DNA of 64,000 nucleotides from Heloderma charlesbogerti (lineage: Eukaryota > Chordata > Lepidosauria > Squamata > Helodermatidae), in the NCBI GenBank assembly GCA_026122225.1, contig JANEZZ010002198.1, positions 62,001 through 126,000 of the forward strand, written 5' to 3'. How positions within the stretch are numbered: position 1 is the first letter of the stretch; each line of letters starts with the position of its first letter. Of the stretch, positions 36,050 to 46,825 are shown piece after piece. The translations under genes and the position numbers were made by a program. The notes below the pieces were generated by a model. That model had not been told where the DNA came from. It saw nothing but the letters and a program-made list of their open reading frames with translations, and made no database searches.

Positions 36050-36157
36050 ATTAAATACCAGCTTGCCAGACAAGAAGAAAGCCTTCGTCAGAGTGGGTCA
36101 GAGTGGTCTGAGTATTCTGAAGATGCTTATGACTAGGTTTTGTAGAACCTTACCAGG
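36050..36157 (+). other. exon-like segment of unknown function next to the BovB insertion
   Basis: A pyrimidine-rich stretch and AG (TTTCATTTTCCCAG, ending 36049) precede a segment ending ACCAGG with GTAAGC immediately after it (36158-36163), a good donor. One frame encodes IKYQLARQEESLRQ then SGSEWSEYSEDAYD and stops at TAG 36134-36136. A second frame stays open across the whole segment (SLNTSLPDKKKAFVRVGQSG at its start). The first, acidic-ended peptide looks protein-like, but I recognise neither. It could be a terminal coding exon, an internal exon, a lncRNA exon or chance. Confidence 0.3.
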
Positions 36158-36163
36158 GTAAGC

Positions 36164-39100
36164 CCCCTTCATGGATCACTGTCTTGTTGTGGCGAAGGGG
36201 CTTGCGTAACTCAGTGAAGCCATAAGCTATGCCATGCAGGGCCACCCAAGACGGACAGGTCATGGCAAAGAGTTCTGACAAAATGTGGTCCATTGGAGAA
36301 GGAAATGGCAACCCACTCCAGTATTTTTGCCAAGAAAACCCCATGGAATGTATCACAAGGCTAAAAGAGATGACGCTGGAAGATGAGCCCCCCAGGTCAG
36401 AAGGTGTCCAATATACTACTGGGGAAGAGCAGAGGGTATTTCCAAGTAGCGCCAGAAAGAGTGAAGCGGCTGGGCCAAACCCGAAAGGACACTCAGCTGT
36501 GGATGTGTCTGGTGGTGACAAGAAAATCCGATGCTGTAAAGAACAATATTGTTTAGGAACCTGGAATGTCAGATCAATGAATCAAGGTAAGCTGGAGGTG
36601 GTCAAACATGAGATGGCAAGATTGAACACTGACATCTTGGGAATCAGTGAACTAAAATGGACAGGCATGGGCAAATTTAATTCAGGTGACCATCATATCT
36701 ACTATTGTGGGCAAGAATCCCTTAGAAGAAATGGAGTAGCACTCATAGTCAACAAAAGGGTGGGAAAAGCAGTACTGGGGTACAATCTTAAAAATGATAG
36801 AATGATCTCAGTACGAATCCAAGGCAAACCATTCAACATCACAGTAATTCAAGTCTATGCCCCAACCACTGAGGCTAAAGAAGCTGAGGTTGATCGGTTC
36901 TATGAAGACCTACAACACCTTCTAGAACTAACACCAAAAAAAGATGTCCTCTTCATCATAGGGGATTGGAATGCTAAAGTCAGGCAAGCATGGCCTTGGT
37001 GTACAAAATGAAGCAGGACAAAAGCTAATAGAGTTTTGCCAAGAGAACATGCTGATCATAGCAAACACTCTTTTCCAACAGCACAAGAGACGACTCTACA
37101 CATGGACGTCACCAGATGGTCAATATTGAAATCAGATTGACTATGTCCTTTGCAGCCAAAGATGGAGAAGCTCTATACAGTCAGTCAAAACAAGACCTGG
37201 AGCTGACTGTGGCTCAGATCATGAGCTTCTTGTGGCAAAAGTTTGGCTTAAATTGGAGAACGTAGGGAAAACCACTAAACCATTCAGGTATGACCTAAAT
37301 CATATCCCTTATGAATATACAGTGGAGGTGAGGAATAGATTTCAGGGATTAGACCTGATAGACAGAGTGCCTGAGGAACGATGGACAGAGGTCTGTAACA
37401 TTGTTCAGGAGGCAGCAACTCAATCCATCCCAAAGAAAAAGAAATGCAAGAAAGCCAAGTGACTGTCTGATGAGGCTTTACAAGTAGCTGAGGAAAGAAG
37501 GGAAGCGAAAAGCAAGGGAGAAAGGGGAAGATATATCCAACTGAATGCAGAGTTCCAGAGAATAGCAAGGAGAGACAAGAAGGCCTTCTTAAATGAACAA
37601 TGCAAAGAAATCGAGGAAAACAACAGAATGGGAAAGACTAGAGATCTGATCTCTTCAAGAAAATTGGAGATCTCAAGGGAACGTTTTGTGCAAAGACGGG
37701 CATGATAAAGGACAAAGAAGGCAGGGACCTAACAGATGCCGATGAGATTGAGAAGGGGTGGAAAGAATACACAGAAGAACTATACAGGAAAGATCTGAAT
37801 GTCCCTGATAGCCATGATAGTGTGGTCACTGAACTTGAGCCGGACATCCTCGAGAGTGAAGTCAAGTGGGCCTTAGGAAGCATTACTAACAACAAAGCTA
37901 GCGGAGATGACAGTCTTCCAGCTGAGCTATTTAAAATCCTAAAAGATGATGCTGTTAAAGTGCTGCATTCAATATGCCAACAAATTTGGCACACTCAACA
38001 ATGGCCACAAGGCTGGAAAAGGTCAGTTTACATTCCAATTCCAAAGAAGGGCAACGCCAAAGAGTGTTCAAACTACCGCACAATTGTGCTCATTTCACAT
38101 GCCAGCAAGGTGATGCTCAAAATCCTACAAGCTAGGCTTCAGCAGTATGCGAACTGAGAACTACCAGAAGTACAAGCTGGGTTTCGAAGAGGCAGAGGAA
38201 CTAGAGATCAAATCGCCAACATTCGCTGCATCATGGAGAAAGCAAGAGAATTCCAGAAAAACATCTATTTCTGCTTCATTGACTACGCTAAAGCCTTTGA
38301 TTGTGTGGATCACAACAAACTGTGGCAAATTCTTAAAGTGATGGGAGTACCAGACCACCTTACCTGTCTCCTGAGAAACCTGTACGAGGGTCAAGAAGCA
38401 ACAGTAAGAACCAGACATGGAACAACCGAGTGGTTCAAAATTGGGAAAGGAGTACGACAAGGCTGCATATTGTCACCCTGCTTATTTAACTTATATGCAG
38501 AGTACATCATGAGAAACGCCGGGTTGGATGAATCACAGGTCAGAATTAAGATTGCTGGGAGAATTATCAACAACCTCCGATATGCAGACGATACCACCCT
38601 AATGGCAGAAAGCGAAGCGGATCTAAAGAGCCTGTTGTTGAGGGTGAAAGAGGAGAGTGCAAAAGCTGGTTTGAAACTCAACATTAAAAAAACTAACATC
38701 ATGGCATCTGGCCCTATCACTTCCTGGCATATAGAAGGGGAAGAAATGGAAGCAGTGACAGATTTTACTTTCTTGGACTCCAAGATCTCCGCAGATGGTG
38801 ACTGTAGCCATGAAATTAAAAGACGCTTGCTCCTTGGGAGGAAAGCTATGGCAAACCTAGACAGCATAGTAAGAAGCAGAGACATCACCTTGCCGACAAA
38901 GGTCCGTCTAATCAAAGCTATGTTTTTCCCAGTAGTAATGTATGGCTGTGAGAGCTGGACTATAGGAAGGCTGAGCGCTGAAGAATGGATGCTTTCGAAC
39001 TGTGGTGCTGGAGAAGACTCTTACGAGTCCCCTGGACTGCAAGGAGGTCAAATCACTCAATCCTAAAGGAAATCAACCCTGAGTGCTCATTGGAAGGACA

Positions 39101-39348
39101 GATACTGAAGCTGAAGCTCAAATATTTTGGCCACCTAATGCAAAGAGAAAACTCCCTGGAAAAGACCCTGATGCTGGGAAAGACTGAAGGCAAAAGGAGA
39201 AGGGGACGGCAGAGGATGAGATGGCTAGATAGCATCACCGATGCAATGAATATGAACTTGAGCACGCTCCGGGAGAGAGCGGAGGACAGGAAGGCCTGGC
39301 GTGCTATGGTCCATGGGGTCACGAAGAGTCGGACACGACTGAACAACA
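36164..39348 (+). mobile_element. full-length BovB (RTE clade) LINE with 12-bp TSD
   Basis: The 5' end (ATGGATCACTGTCTTGTTGT, GGAAATGGCAACCCACTCCA) and 3' end (CATGGGGTCACGAAGAGTCG then GACACGACTGAACAAC) are unmistakable BovB. The length of about 3.2 kb equals a complete element. Flanks 36152-36163 and 39349-39360 are identical (ACCAGGGTAAGC), marking the insertion precisely. The single long gene encodes an endonuclease and reverse transcriptase and is disabled (see the pseudogene entry). Retention of both ends and a perfect TSD suggests insertion in this lineage rather than an ancient relic. BovB is known to have moved horizontally between squamates, ruminants and other animals. Confidence 0.96.
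36229..39340 (+). pseudogene. BovB pol (apurinic-type endonuclease + reverse transcriptase), inactivated
   Basis: Endonuclease motifs: LGTWNVRSMNQGKLE (about 36554), ISELKWTGMG (about 36640), IIGDWNAKV (about 36956) and SDHELLV (about 37214). RT motifs: KASGDDSLPAELFKIL, IPIPKKGNAKECSNYRTI, motif A FIDYAKAFDCVD (38275-38310), RQGCILSPCLFNLY (about 38457) and the catalytic YADD (38581-38592). The C-terminus includes WCWRRLLRVPWTARRSN and GVTKSRTRLN. Breaks seen: frame loss just after the DWNAKV motif near 36985, an in-frame TGA near 37128, TGA near 37460, a frameshift near 37650-37690, TGA near 38156 and another frameshift near 38965-38990. All RT catalytic residues remain in the sequence, but no continuous protein is possible. 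Confidence 0.93.
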
Positions 39349-39360
39349 ACCAGGGTAAGC

Positions 39361-40458
39361 ACTGCAGAGCTGGAAGCAACAACTAAGAATGCCTCTTATG
39401 TGGATCCTTGTTCCTCCCTATAGGTCCTTGCTGTTTGAACTTGTTATACAGATAATATCCTCTTTAAGTTTAACTTTAAGTTAAAAAGGTTTTATTAGGT
39501 TTTGTTTAAATACCAAGACTCACAACCCATCCAGATAACCTTCGAATTACATCTCTCCAACCTTTTTTCAGCACAGTAACCATAACAGAGGTAGGCATCC
39601 CAGTGCCTACATTGGCCATTGAGTGGGGCTGATGGGAGTTGTAGTCCAAAACATCTGGAGGGTGTCAGATTGCTTCCCCCTGGTCTAATAGTTCAGCCAC
39701 ACATGCAGGCTTACAAAACAAACAAATAAAATACACAAGACATAAATGATAAGGGGTAGGAGGAAGAGAATGAAGAAGGGGAAGGGAGGAAACAGGAAAG
39801 GTGACTTCTGAGTAACAGCTTTTATATCCCCTGGCCCTGACAGATCTAGATTAACTATCAAAGAGTACCAGGAAAGTAAATGGATCAAATATTTACGTAT
39901 TTGTCACTTGTGTCTCATCTATTACTTCCTGTTTCACAGCCTAGTCCAACAGATCCTCTAGCCATAATTCTATGAGTAGTGTGATCAGGGACTTCCACCT
40001 CTATAAGATAATATGCTTGGCCACCATGGCTGCCTGCAGAAAGTCTGGGCCCCTTTCCAGTGTTTCATTTCATAAGTAAGTATTACAATAATAAATTATA
40101 AGCAGAGAAATCCAATGCTCAGTCTATCTAGTTTAACAACAACAAAAAATATGTTTCATTAGCTCATATCAGAAGGGGGTAATAATTATGCAGGACCATA
40201 ACATGTGAGTTAGGGTCCCTCTGTTTTTACAACATCTCTAGCATTTGTTATGCTCCAGGATGTTCAGTTAGTAAAACCTGTCTGGTGTCCAGTGTGTCCA
40301 CAAGATGATTTCCTGCAGGATTAACTGCAGCTGTAACCCTAAAGAAGAGACTAAGAATATTAAGGTAGTTCTTGGTGACTCAAAGAAAACTTGATGGGAC
40401 ACAAGAAAGAAGATAAAGTATGGTTATCCTCTTCCCATTCTAGTCCATAAGAAATTAT
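39361..40458. other. intergenic, with a partial hAT-like MITE
   Basis: About 39600-39685 holds the 3' part of the 'CCAGATGTTTTGGAC' family (GGGCTGATGGGAGTTGTAGT then CCAAAACATCTGGAGG). The remainder is AT-rich and without recognised genes. Confidence 0.5.
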
Positions 40459-40480
40459 AGATAGGTAGGTAGGTAGGTAG
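40459..40480. repeat. (AGGT)n microsatellite
   Basis: Five AGGT units following ATAGAT. Confidence 0.9.
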
Positions 40481-40584
40481 AATTGAACTGAATTGCAGGT
40501 CAATAGCCTGCATTAATAGTGGTATACGTCACCTCTACATCCACCTCAAATAAATTGATCTAGGCTTCAATTTAGTCTTCTCCC

Positions 40585-40655
40585 TTACCTGGAAGTAAGT
40601 CCCATTGAGTTCAGTTGGATTTATGTCTGAGTAGACATATATAGGACTGCACTGT
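40585..40655. repeat. short palindromic dispersed repeat copy
   Basis: CTTACCTGGAAGTAAGTCCC, AGTTGGATTTATGTCTGAGT and AGACATATATAGGACTGCAC: one full unit of the family at 19661-19753, in reverse. Confidence 0.7.
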
Positions 40656-40861
40656 TACACACTAAATTTATTTGATTAGATGGTTGTTCAAATCAAAACT
40701 GATTTGATTTGGCACTTGCCCAGTAGGAAGAGAGAAGGAGTTCTGTAATTTTAAAAAATCTTCTGCTTAATTCCTATTTGTTCAACTTAGTTCATCTGTG
40801 CAATCCTCACAGATGAATTCTTGGAATGGACTAAATCAATTCTGATGAAGATAATTAAGTA

Positions 40862-41040
40862 ATGTTTTTTTCTGGGCTACCTCAGTGGTAGAACATGAGT
40901 CTTCCATGCATAAGGATCAATCTCTCATTTAAAGGATCTTAGGTAGCAGGACTGTATGTCATCTTGGAGAGACACTGCCAATAGAAGAAGACAGTACTAG
41001 ACTAGATAGACCCCTGGTCTGGCTTACCATATACATTGTG
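40862..41040 (+). mobile_element. tRNA-derived SINE, diverged
   Basis: The head has GGGCTACCTCAGTGGTAGAA (A-box region), then TCTTCCATGCATAAGGATCA (B box decayed), an AAAGGATCTTAGGTAGCAGG body and an AGACTAGATAGACCCCTGGT tail. Same family as 19163-19353 but older. Confidence 0.7.
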
Positions 41041-41127
41041 CATACTCCTCCATTTCCTTTGCTTGGAAGCGCCAGTCATGAAAGAAATTTGAATTTAAAA
41101 ACCAGAAGCAGGTCAGCTGGTCTCTCT

Positions 41128-41320
41128 TACAGTGCAATCCTAACACGTCTACTCAGAAGTTAAATGCCATTGAGTTTGCTAGGACTTACTCCTACAGAAA
41201 TGTGTGTAAGATTGCAACCTAAGGCTACAGTCCTTAACACACTTACCTGGGAGTAAAGCCCATTAATCTCGGTGGGGTTTAACCTCTCAGTAGACATGCA
41301 TAGGATTGCACTGTCCGTCT
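41128..41320. repeat. two adjacent copies of the short palindromic dispersed repeat
   Basis: First copy: CAGTGCAATCCTAACACGTC to GTGTGTAAGATTGCAACCT. Second copy: CACTTACCTGGGAGTAAAGC to AGACATGCATAGGATTGCAC. They lie head to head. Confidence 0.7.
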
Positions 41321-41997
41321 CCCTTTTTTTAAAAGACATGCTTTGGGGGAAGACATAAAGGCTGTAATGATCTACAGAACCATCAGGTTCAAATCCTAGT
41401 ACTTCCTTGAAATAGCAGACCATCTGAAATTCCACTGAGCTAGATATCTAATGACCAGATTCACTGCAGGAAACAATATTTAGGATGGTATACTGTCCCA
41501 GTGCACAACACAACATATTCACAGTAGAACCTGTGCATCCTAAGTTGCCAGCAAAGGCTTCAAAGTCCACTCCAACAATAATAACAATGCATGCAAGTAA
41601 AATATAGTTGGAGGAAGAGGAGCAGGAGGAACCACTCTCAGATACGTTCCCCATAACTCCGAGAGAAGGGCTGTAACCCTAACCCAGGGAACAACTCAAG
41701 TTACGCAAGCACAGGTGACTTTATCTGAGGAATACAGTTCACATTAATTCAGCAGAACCCTGGAACTGGTAAAGAAATAAAATAAACACAAGCTTTCACT
41801 TAGCTTATCCTAACAAATTAAACTGAAGTCCATGAAACAACAGTGCCATCGATCCTTTGCTCCTGACATGTCCCTTACTGTGCTTTACTTTTTGGATGGT
41901 TGGTTTCTCTCTCTTTCTCTCTTTCTTTGACAATTGGCTAGTCTTTAATAAGGAAAGAGCCTATTCTACACCAACATGCTTATTTAGAAGAACCACA

Positions 41998-42003
<6 letters not shown>
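41321..42003. other. intergenic, no gene recognised
   Basis: No supportable feature. Confidence 0.4.
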
Positions 42004-42041
<38 letters not shown>

Positions 42042-42073
42042 TTATAGCGCGCGCACACACACACACACACACA
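42004..42073. repeat. compound microsatellite (CT)n(GT)n ... (GC)n(AC)n
   Basis: CT repeats to 42031, GT to 42040, then TTATA, GCGCGC and AC repeats to 42073. The GT and AC blocks are inverted around the GC core. Confidence 0.95.
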
Positions 42074-42307
42074 ATAATCTCTCAGAAGAATTACATTTTG
42101 TCTGGCTACTGTGCTTCATGCTATAGCATGACAAAGCAAACTCTGAAATGTTTAGATAAGCAGGGCATAAATTGCTTCTGCCTCAGCTCAACAAACTGAG
42201 TTAAATCTATATGGCAAAGGCCTTTGCACTTCAAACGATGTTAGAAATAAATACATATGTACACAATATCCTGAAAGGGCTAAGGAGTGAAAGTGATTTG
42301 TAAAAAA

Positions 42308-42314
42308 GAGAAAG

Positions 42315-42348
<34 letters not shown>

Positions 42349-42366
42349 GAAGGAAGGAAGGAAGGA
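42308..42366. repeat. (GAAA)n(GGAA)n purine-rich microsatellite
   Basis: AAAG units run into AAGG units, all purine on the + strand. Confidence 0.95.
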
Positions 42367-42869
42367 TAAAAGAAGAAGATCCTGCCAGAGTACTGAAAGA
42401 CGACTATAATCTCAGCATCCTTGACAGCTTCAGCATTGTTATTGCTACAAATTGAACTTGGCTGTGCAAAGCTTTGAGAGCTAAACAATAGTGCTGTGAA
42501 TCCCACCATATCTTAAATGTCTATCATCAATACAGTTCGAAATATAAGTTTCTTTGGGCTGACCTTGAGCAAATGTTGGTTAAAGCCTGGGGAATTGTTG
42601 TTTTGGCACTCTCAACTGAAGGCTTCAGATCTCATTCTTTCCCCAGTAGATTTTACTCTGTACCCAAAAGACAAAAACATATAGCTGAAAGGCAAATTAT
42701 GAAACGTTGGATAACTGGGCCAGAAGATAACTGGCCAAGGCCCAGTTTCCTTCAGGTCATAAAAGAAAGTGAAGTATTATATAATACCTAAGACTGAAAT
42801 TGCCTTGTGCACAGCACCCATGGTGAAATGGTGGTCTACCTCTGACTGTTAAAACAAGAAAGTGGAGGC

Positions 42870-43108
42870 GGATACTATAAAAGGAAGGCCTTCACACGAA
42901 CACAGTTAAACTGTGGAATTTGCCACTACAAAATGGCTGCCAATTTGGAAGGCTTTAAAAGGGGGTTAGACAAATGCATGGATTATAAGGCTATCAGTGG
43001 CTCCTTGTCATGACAACGTATATGCTACCTCCAGGACCAGAGGCAGTATGCCTATGCATCCTAGCTGGGACCAGGAGAATGCTATTGAGCTCAGGTCCTG
43101 CTTGTGGT
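42870..43108 (+). mobile_element. CR1-like LINE 3' end, first half (interrupted)
   Basis: CACAGTTAAACTGTGGAATT, GGAAGGCTTTAAAAGGGG, TAGACAAATGCATGGA and CTACCTCCAGGACCAGAGGC follow the order of the CR1 copy at 25855. It breaks at the hAT insertion starting 43109 and resumes at 43538 with CTTCCCATGGGCACCTGG ... CTTATGTTCTT, ending near 43622. Confidence 0.8.
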
Positions 43109-43529
43109 CAGTGGTGCAGCTAGATAATTTTAGACCCTAGACTTCATGGTCTTACGGTACGGTGGGGGCAGGGGTCCTTTAGATGGCCATGTGTATTACC
43201 TCAGTCGTGAAGTGCACCACTAACATTTCTTCTCTCTTTTCAAACCTCCATTCTATGCTTTAAAACTGCTTCTACATTCCTAATATGTTAGTACAGCAAC
43301 ACAACTGTTTGCCAACCCTGAGCAAAAAACAAAATTCTGAACATGTGTAATTTTGCATTTCAAACTCGCTGAACTCATAGAAGCAACATGACTACAGGAA
43401 TACATGGCGTTTGCTTCTGCTGCCCTGATACTCTCATCAGCTGCGGCTCCCTGGATGGTTATTTGGGGAGCCCCTGGGTTGCGGGGCTCTGGATTTTGGC
43501 CCCAAGGAACAGACCTAGCTGCACCACCC
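43109..43529. mobile_element. hAT-like nonautonomous element inserted in a CR1 tail
   Basis: Starts CAGTGGTGCAGCTAG and ends CTAGCTGCACCACCC, 15-bp inverted termini with two mismatches. Flanks CTTGTGGT (43101-43108) and CTTGTGGA (43530-43537) match at 7 of 8 bases. Removing the block and one flank reconnects the CR1 sequence (GTCCTGCTTGTGG to ACTTCCC), which confirms the insertion. Confidence 0.88.
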
Positions 43530-43537
43530 CTTGTGGA

Positions 43538-43622
43538 CTTCCCATGGGCACCTGGTTCAGCAACAGAATGCTGGACCTGATAGGCCTTCAGTCTGACCAG
43601 CTTGGCTCTTCTTATGTTCTTC
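43538..43622 (+). mobile_element. CR1-like LINE 3' end, second half
   Basis: ACAGAATGCTGGACCTGATA, GGCCTTCAGTCTGACCAGC and a TTCTTATGTTCTT tail complete the CR1 copy begun at 42870. Confidence 0.8.
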
Positions 43623-45486
43623 TGCTAGGAGGCGAAGGGGGGCATCAGTGGCAGTGCCCCCAGCTTTTCTTCCTGAGATCCTCTCCCCCAGCCCGCATCA
43701 GCCATTTCCCTGCGTTGGAGGGAAGAGGTGTGTGTGCTACACAGCCTGCCTTGAATCGCCAAAGCTTCCTTGCTGCTCCCACATGCTGTGGAGAAAGCTG
43801 TCCCGTCACCAGCGCTGAAGCAAGATCCAACTTAGGGTGGCCATGTGCCCTCCTTTACAGAGGACAGTCCTCTATTTCAAGGGCTGCCAGAGGACAGTGC
43901 TCTGTCTGAAGGCATCCTCCATTTGAAGAGGTGTCCTGCCCGTGGCCATTTTAAAGATAAATAATCATCAGCAGGGAGGGGCCTTGAAGTTGCCCATCAA
44001 CCCTTCGCACCTGGACAGCAGAGTGAGCAGGCAGACACACAGGTCACCTGGTCGCAGTCTTCCACACTATGGTGAGATGTACTGTACTTCTATTTAAATT
44101 ATAGTAATTATTTATAAATTCGCATCTATACATATGCATTAGCATATGCAGATGTTATGCAAATCACTGTCCTCTTTTGTTCTCTTTTTGGGTGCTGCGG
44201 GTCCTCTTTTTGGGAGATACGTAAGTGGACTGGACACCCTAATATGGAACTGGTATGTGTGAGGGGGGCACCATCTTGCCCTCCTCCTTCTCAGCCTGAA
44301 AAATGTCTTAGGCCAGCTACACATTTCCCCTCATACAGAAGTTGGCAAGCAAAAGTGCTCTCTAAGACGTTTCAAGAGTCCTGAAGGACTTGACAGGTTC
44401 TTTCTAAGAGGGTGAAGGTGTGAAAAACAGTGATAGCACATTCTGAACAAGATCGTGAATTGGCAAGGCTGAGGGGAAATGTCTGTTTCATTCTCTTTCA
44501 CACACACACACACACTCCAGGGACGCTGCTGCCCCATCTCTCTGCCAACCAGGCCTAGTCTGCAGCTCACTGCTCAACTGCAAAGACAAGCAGCAGAAGA
44601 TAAATGGGAGAAGGAAAAAGAGAGGATATGTGGGAGAGGAAAAAGCAAGGCACCGGTGTAAAGGCCCAAGCTGGGCAAGAGGGAGTGAGGACTCGTTCAG
44701 TCAGGCACCAACCATCTCATATCAGGGCAGGGGGGTTATGACTCACATCTAGCTGTAGGCGGCGGGGCTGTGTCCCACATATAAAGAACGTAATTTAATC
44801 AGAATTGGCTTGTTGGGAACGGGACTGTCCTGCTGCTGGATAAGGGAGGGAAAAGCTGCCCTATCAAATTCCTCCTCCATACACACACAAACCACACTCT
44901 TACCTAGAAGAAAGCCCCACTGATTTTACCTCTGTGCAAATATATGTCAGATTATGCTGAAAATTTGTGCATGTGGCGTGTGTGTGTGTGTGTATGTGTG
45001 TATAATAGCAAAGAAAGAGAGAATGCTTAGTCTCAGTCTTCCTCATTTGTAAAATTGATGTTTTCTAAAATGTCTTCCAAATTCTTAAAACTGTAATAAC
45101 ATCCTACATGTGTCTGTAAGATATATAGATAAAGATATAGACATAGATGCATGTGAGTGTGTGTGTTTGTGTGTGTGTGTGAGAGAGAGTGACTTTGTGT
45201 GTAGCCTGTAGCTGAGCTCGCCTAGCTGAGTTGTGCACTTTTTCTTGTGTTGTGTTTGTGATGCAGTCGAAGTCTGGCTTAGGTTAGGTGCATCTGAGGT
45301 AGCCTGTGTTACAGAGTACCTCTAAATGTTGGTCTTTAGGGAATGGTAGCCTGCATCTGGATTGGGAGGCTCCATTCTTATCTTTGGAAAGGTATAGGAA
45401 AAGTCTCTGCCCTTATTGGACTCTGAGCAGGGCACATTCAAGGAATTATTGTTTGCATGACATTTGCAAATAAGTCTATTGGACTA
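43623..45486. other. intergenic; two TG-rich microsatellites
   Basis: TG repeats at about 44979-45003 and 45154-45180 (the second followed by GAGAGA). No gene recognised; the 173-codon frame at 43388-43909 spans the hAT/CR1 junction and is spurious. Confidence 0.5.
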
Positions 45487-45585
45487 CTGTTGAGCCCCAG
45501 CCAGCATGGCCAATGGTCAGGGCGATGAGAGTTCTAGTCTAAAATATCTGGAGGGCACCACATTGGGGAATACTAGTCTAATTGC
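45487..45585. mobile_element. hAT-like MITE fragment, 'CCAGATGTTTTGGAC' family
   Basis: GAGCCCCAGCCAGCATGGCC, AATGGTCAGGGCGATGAGAG, then TCTAAAATATCTGGAGGGC and a CACATTGGGGAA end. The left arm is missing. Confidence 0.65.
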
Positions 45586-46080
45586 AAATCATGTCCCAGC
45601 CAGGCACCAGCCATGGAAGTGACCATCAAGTAATACATTCAGCAGTATGTTAATTTTGTCCCCTTGCTTAAACCAGGAGGAAAAACAACCATCTGCCAGT
45701 TTACCTTTAGGGTGACACTTTTAAACCTTTTTAAAACTTCATTCACAGCTGCCACAGGCAATCAGGAAACAGGCATTTCATAATTTTCTTTACTTTAATG
45801 ATTAAACTCAGACTAGGGCACATTAGCTGCAGCTGGTTGCCCTGGAAATTAGGACTCTTTGCCCCCAAAGCAGAAGCCTCATTCCTTGCCCTCCCTTCAG
45901 TCTAGCAAAGAGAACCTCTTTGCTGAAACTGCTGCTCTCTCCTGCCCCCTCAAAACTGCTCCCTTCCATAATCATATCACCCCAAGGACCCCCTTCATTT
46001 ACAAAAAGCACCACCCTGAAACCCTCCAATTGTGTCCATCTTCCTTTCTTTACTTCCCCCCTTTCCATAGTTAGACTTTC

Positions 46081-46124
46081 CTTCTCCCTCTCCCTCTCCC
46101 TCTGTCTCTCTCTCTCTCTCACAG

Positions 46125-46170
<46 letters not shown>
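46081..46170. repeat. compound microsatellite (CTCTCC)n(CT)n(AC)n
   Basis: CTCCCT units, then CT units to about 46120, CACAGT, and AC units to 46170. Source of artefactual Ser/Leu/Thr/His frames on the + strand and Cys/Val/Glu/Arg frames on the minus strand. Confidence 0.97.
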
Positions 46171-46172
<2 letters not shown>

Positions 46173-46825
46173 GTATCATACACTGTGTGTTTATTTTTCT
46201 GTATTATCTGATCCATTGTAATATGAACATCCATAGTATTTTGTGCAGGTATTTTACTCCTTTAAAATACCAGTTTTCACTTAACACCTGAAATAAACTG
46301 TACTGTTTCATTCCTATTTGTTAATGACATTTTGGGTTTGTATTCTAATTGAAATGTTTTTAAAATAATCTGCTTAACATTCCCTTATGTTTTAATTCTT
46401 ATTCAACAGCATATTCTGTTTCAAGCCCTTTGTCTCAGACCTTCTGATTTCTCTAATGTCAGGGTGCCTACTTTCAAATGGCACACGGTGACCCAAGTTA
46501 AAAGATCCCTTGCACGTGAGTTCAGGTTGCATGTCTGTCATGCACACATGTATCTCAGCCAGGACACTTGAAAACACCTGATAGTGTATGTGTGTTTGAA
46601 GGATTTCTTACCCCATTCTTCAGCCAAAAAAATGCTCCCAGAGCTGCTTACAAGGATCAGTAACAAGGCAGTCCCTTCCCTCAGGCATCAAAAAAGCATG
46701 ACTCAAAAGGAAAAGGGATTGGGCAGGAGGACGAAAAAGAATCAGCAACCCTACCTTATCTGCTACATGGCCTACAAATCTCTTAGCAGCCATGGGAAAG
46801 AGATACAAACGATAACACTAATTAA

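Noticed and set aside
36150..36521. Minus-strand frame of 123 codons
   Set aside because: Antisense to the BovB 5' region.
38391..38915. Minus-strand frame of 174 codons
   Set aside because: Exactly antisense to the BovB reverse transcriptase core, which carries the YADD motif on the + strand.
43388..43909. Plus-strand frame of 173 codons
   Set aside because: Crosses the junction between a hAT element and a CR1 tail; no recognisable domain.
45823..46291. Frames of 71-123 codons on both strands around 46.1 kb
   Set aside because: Driven by the (CT)n(AC)n tract; no conserved domain.
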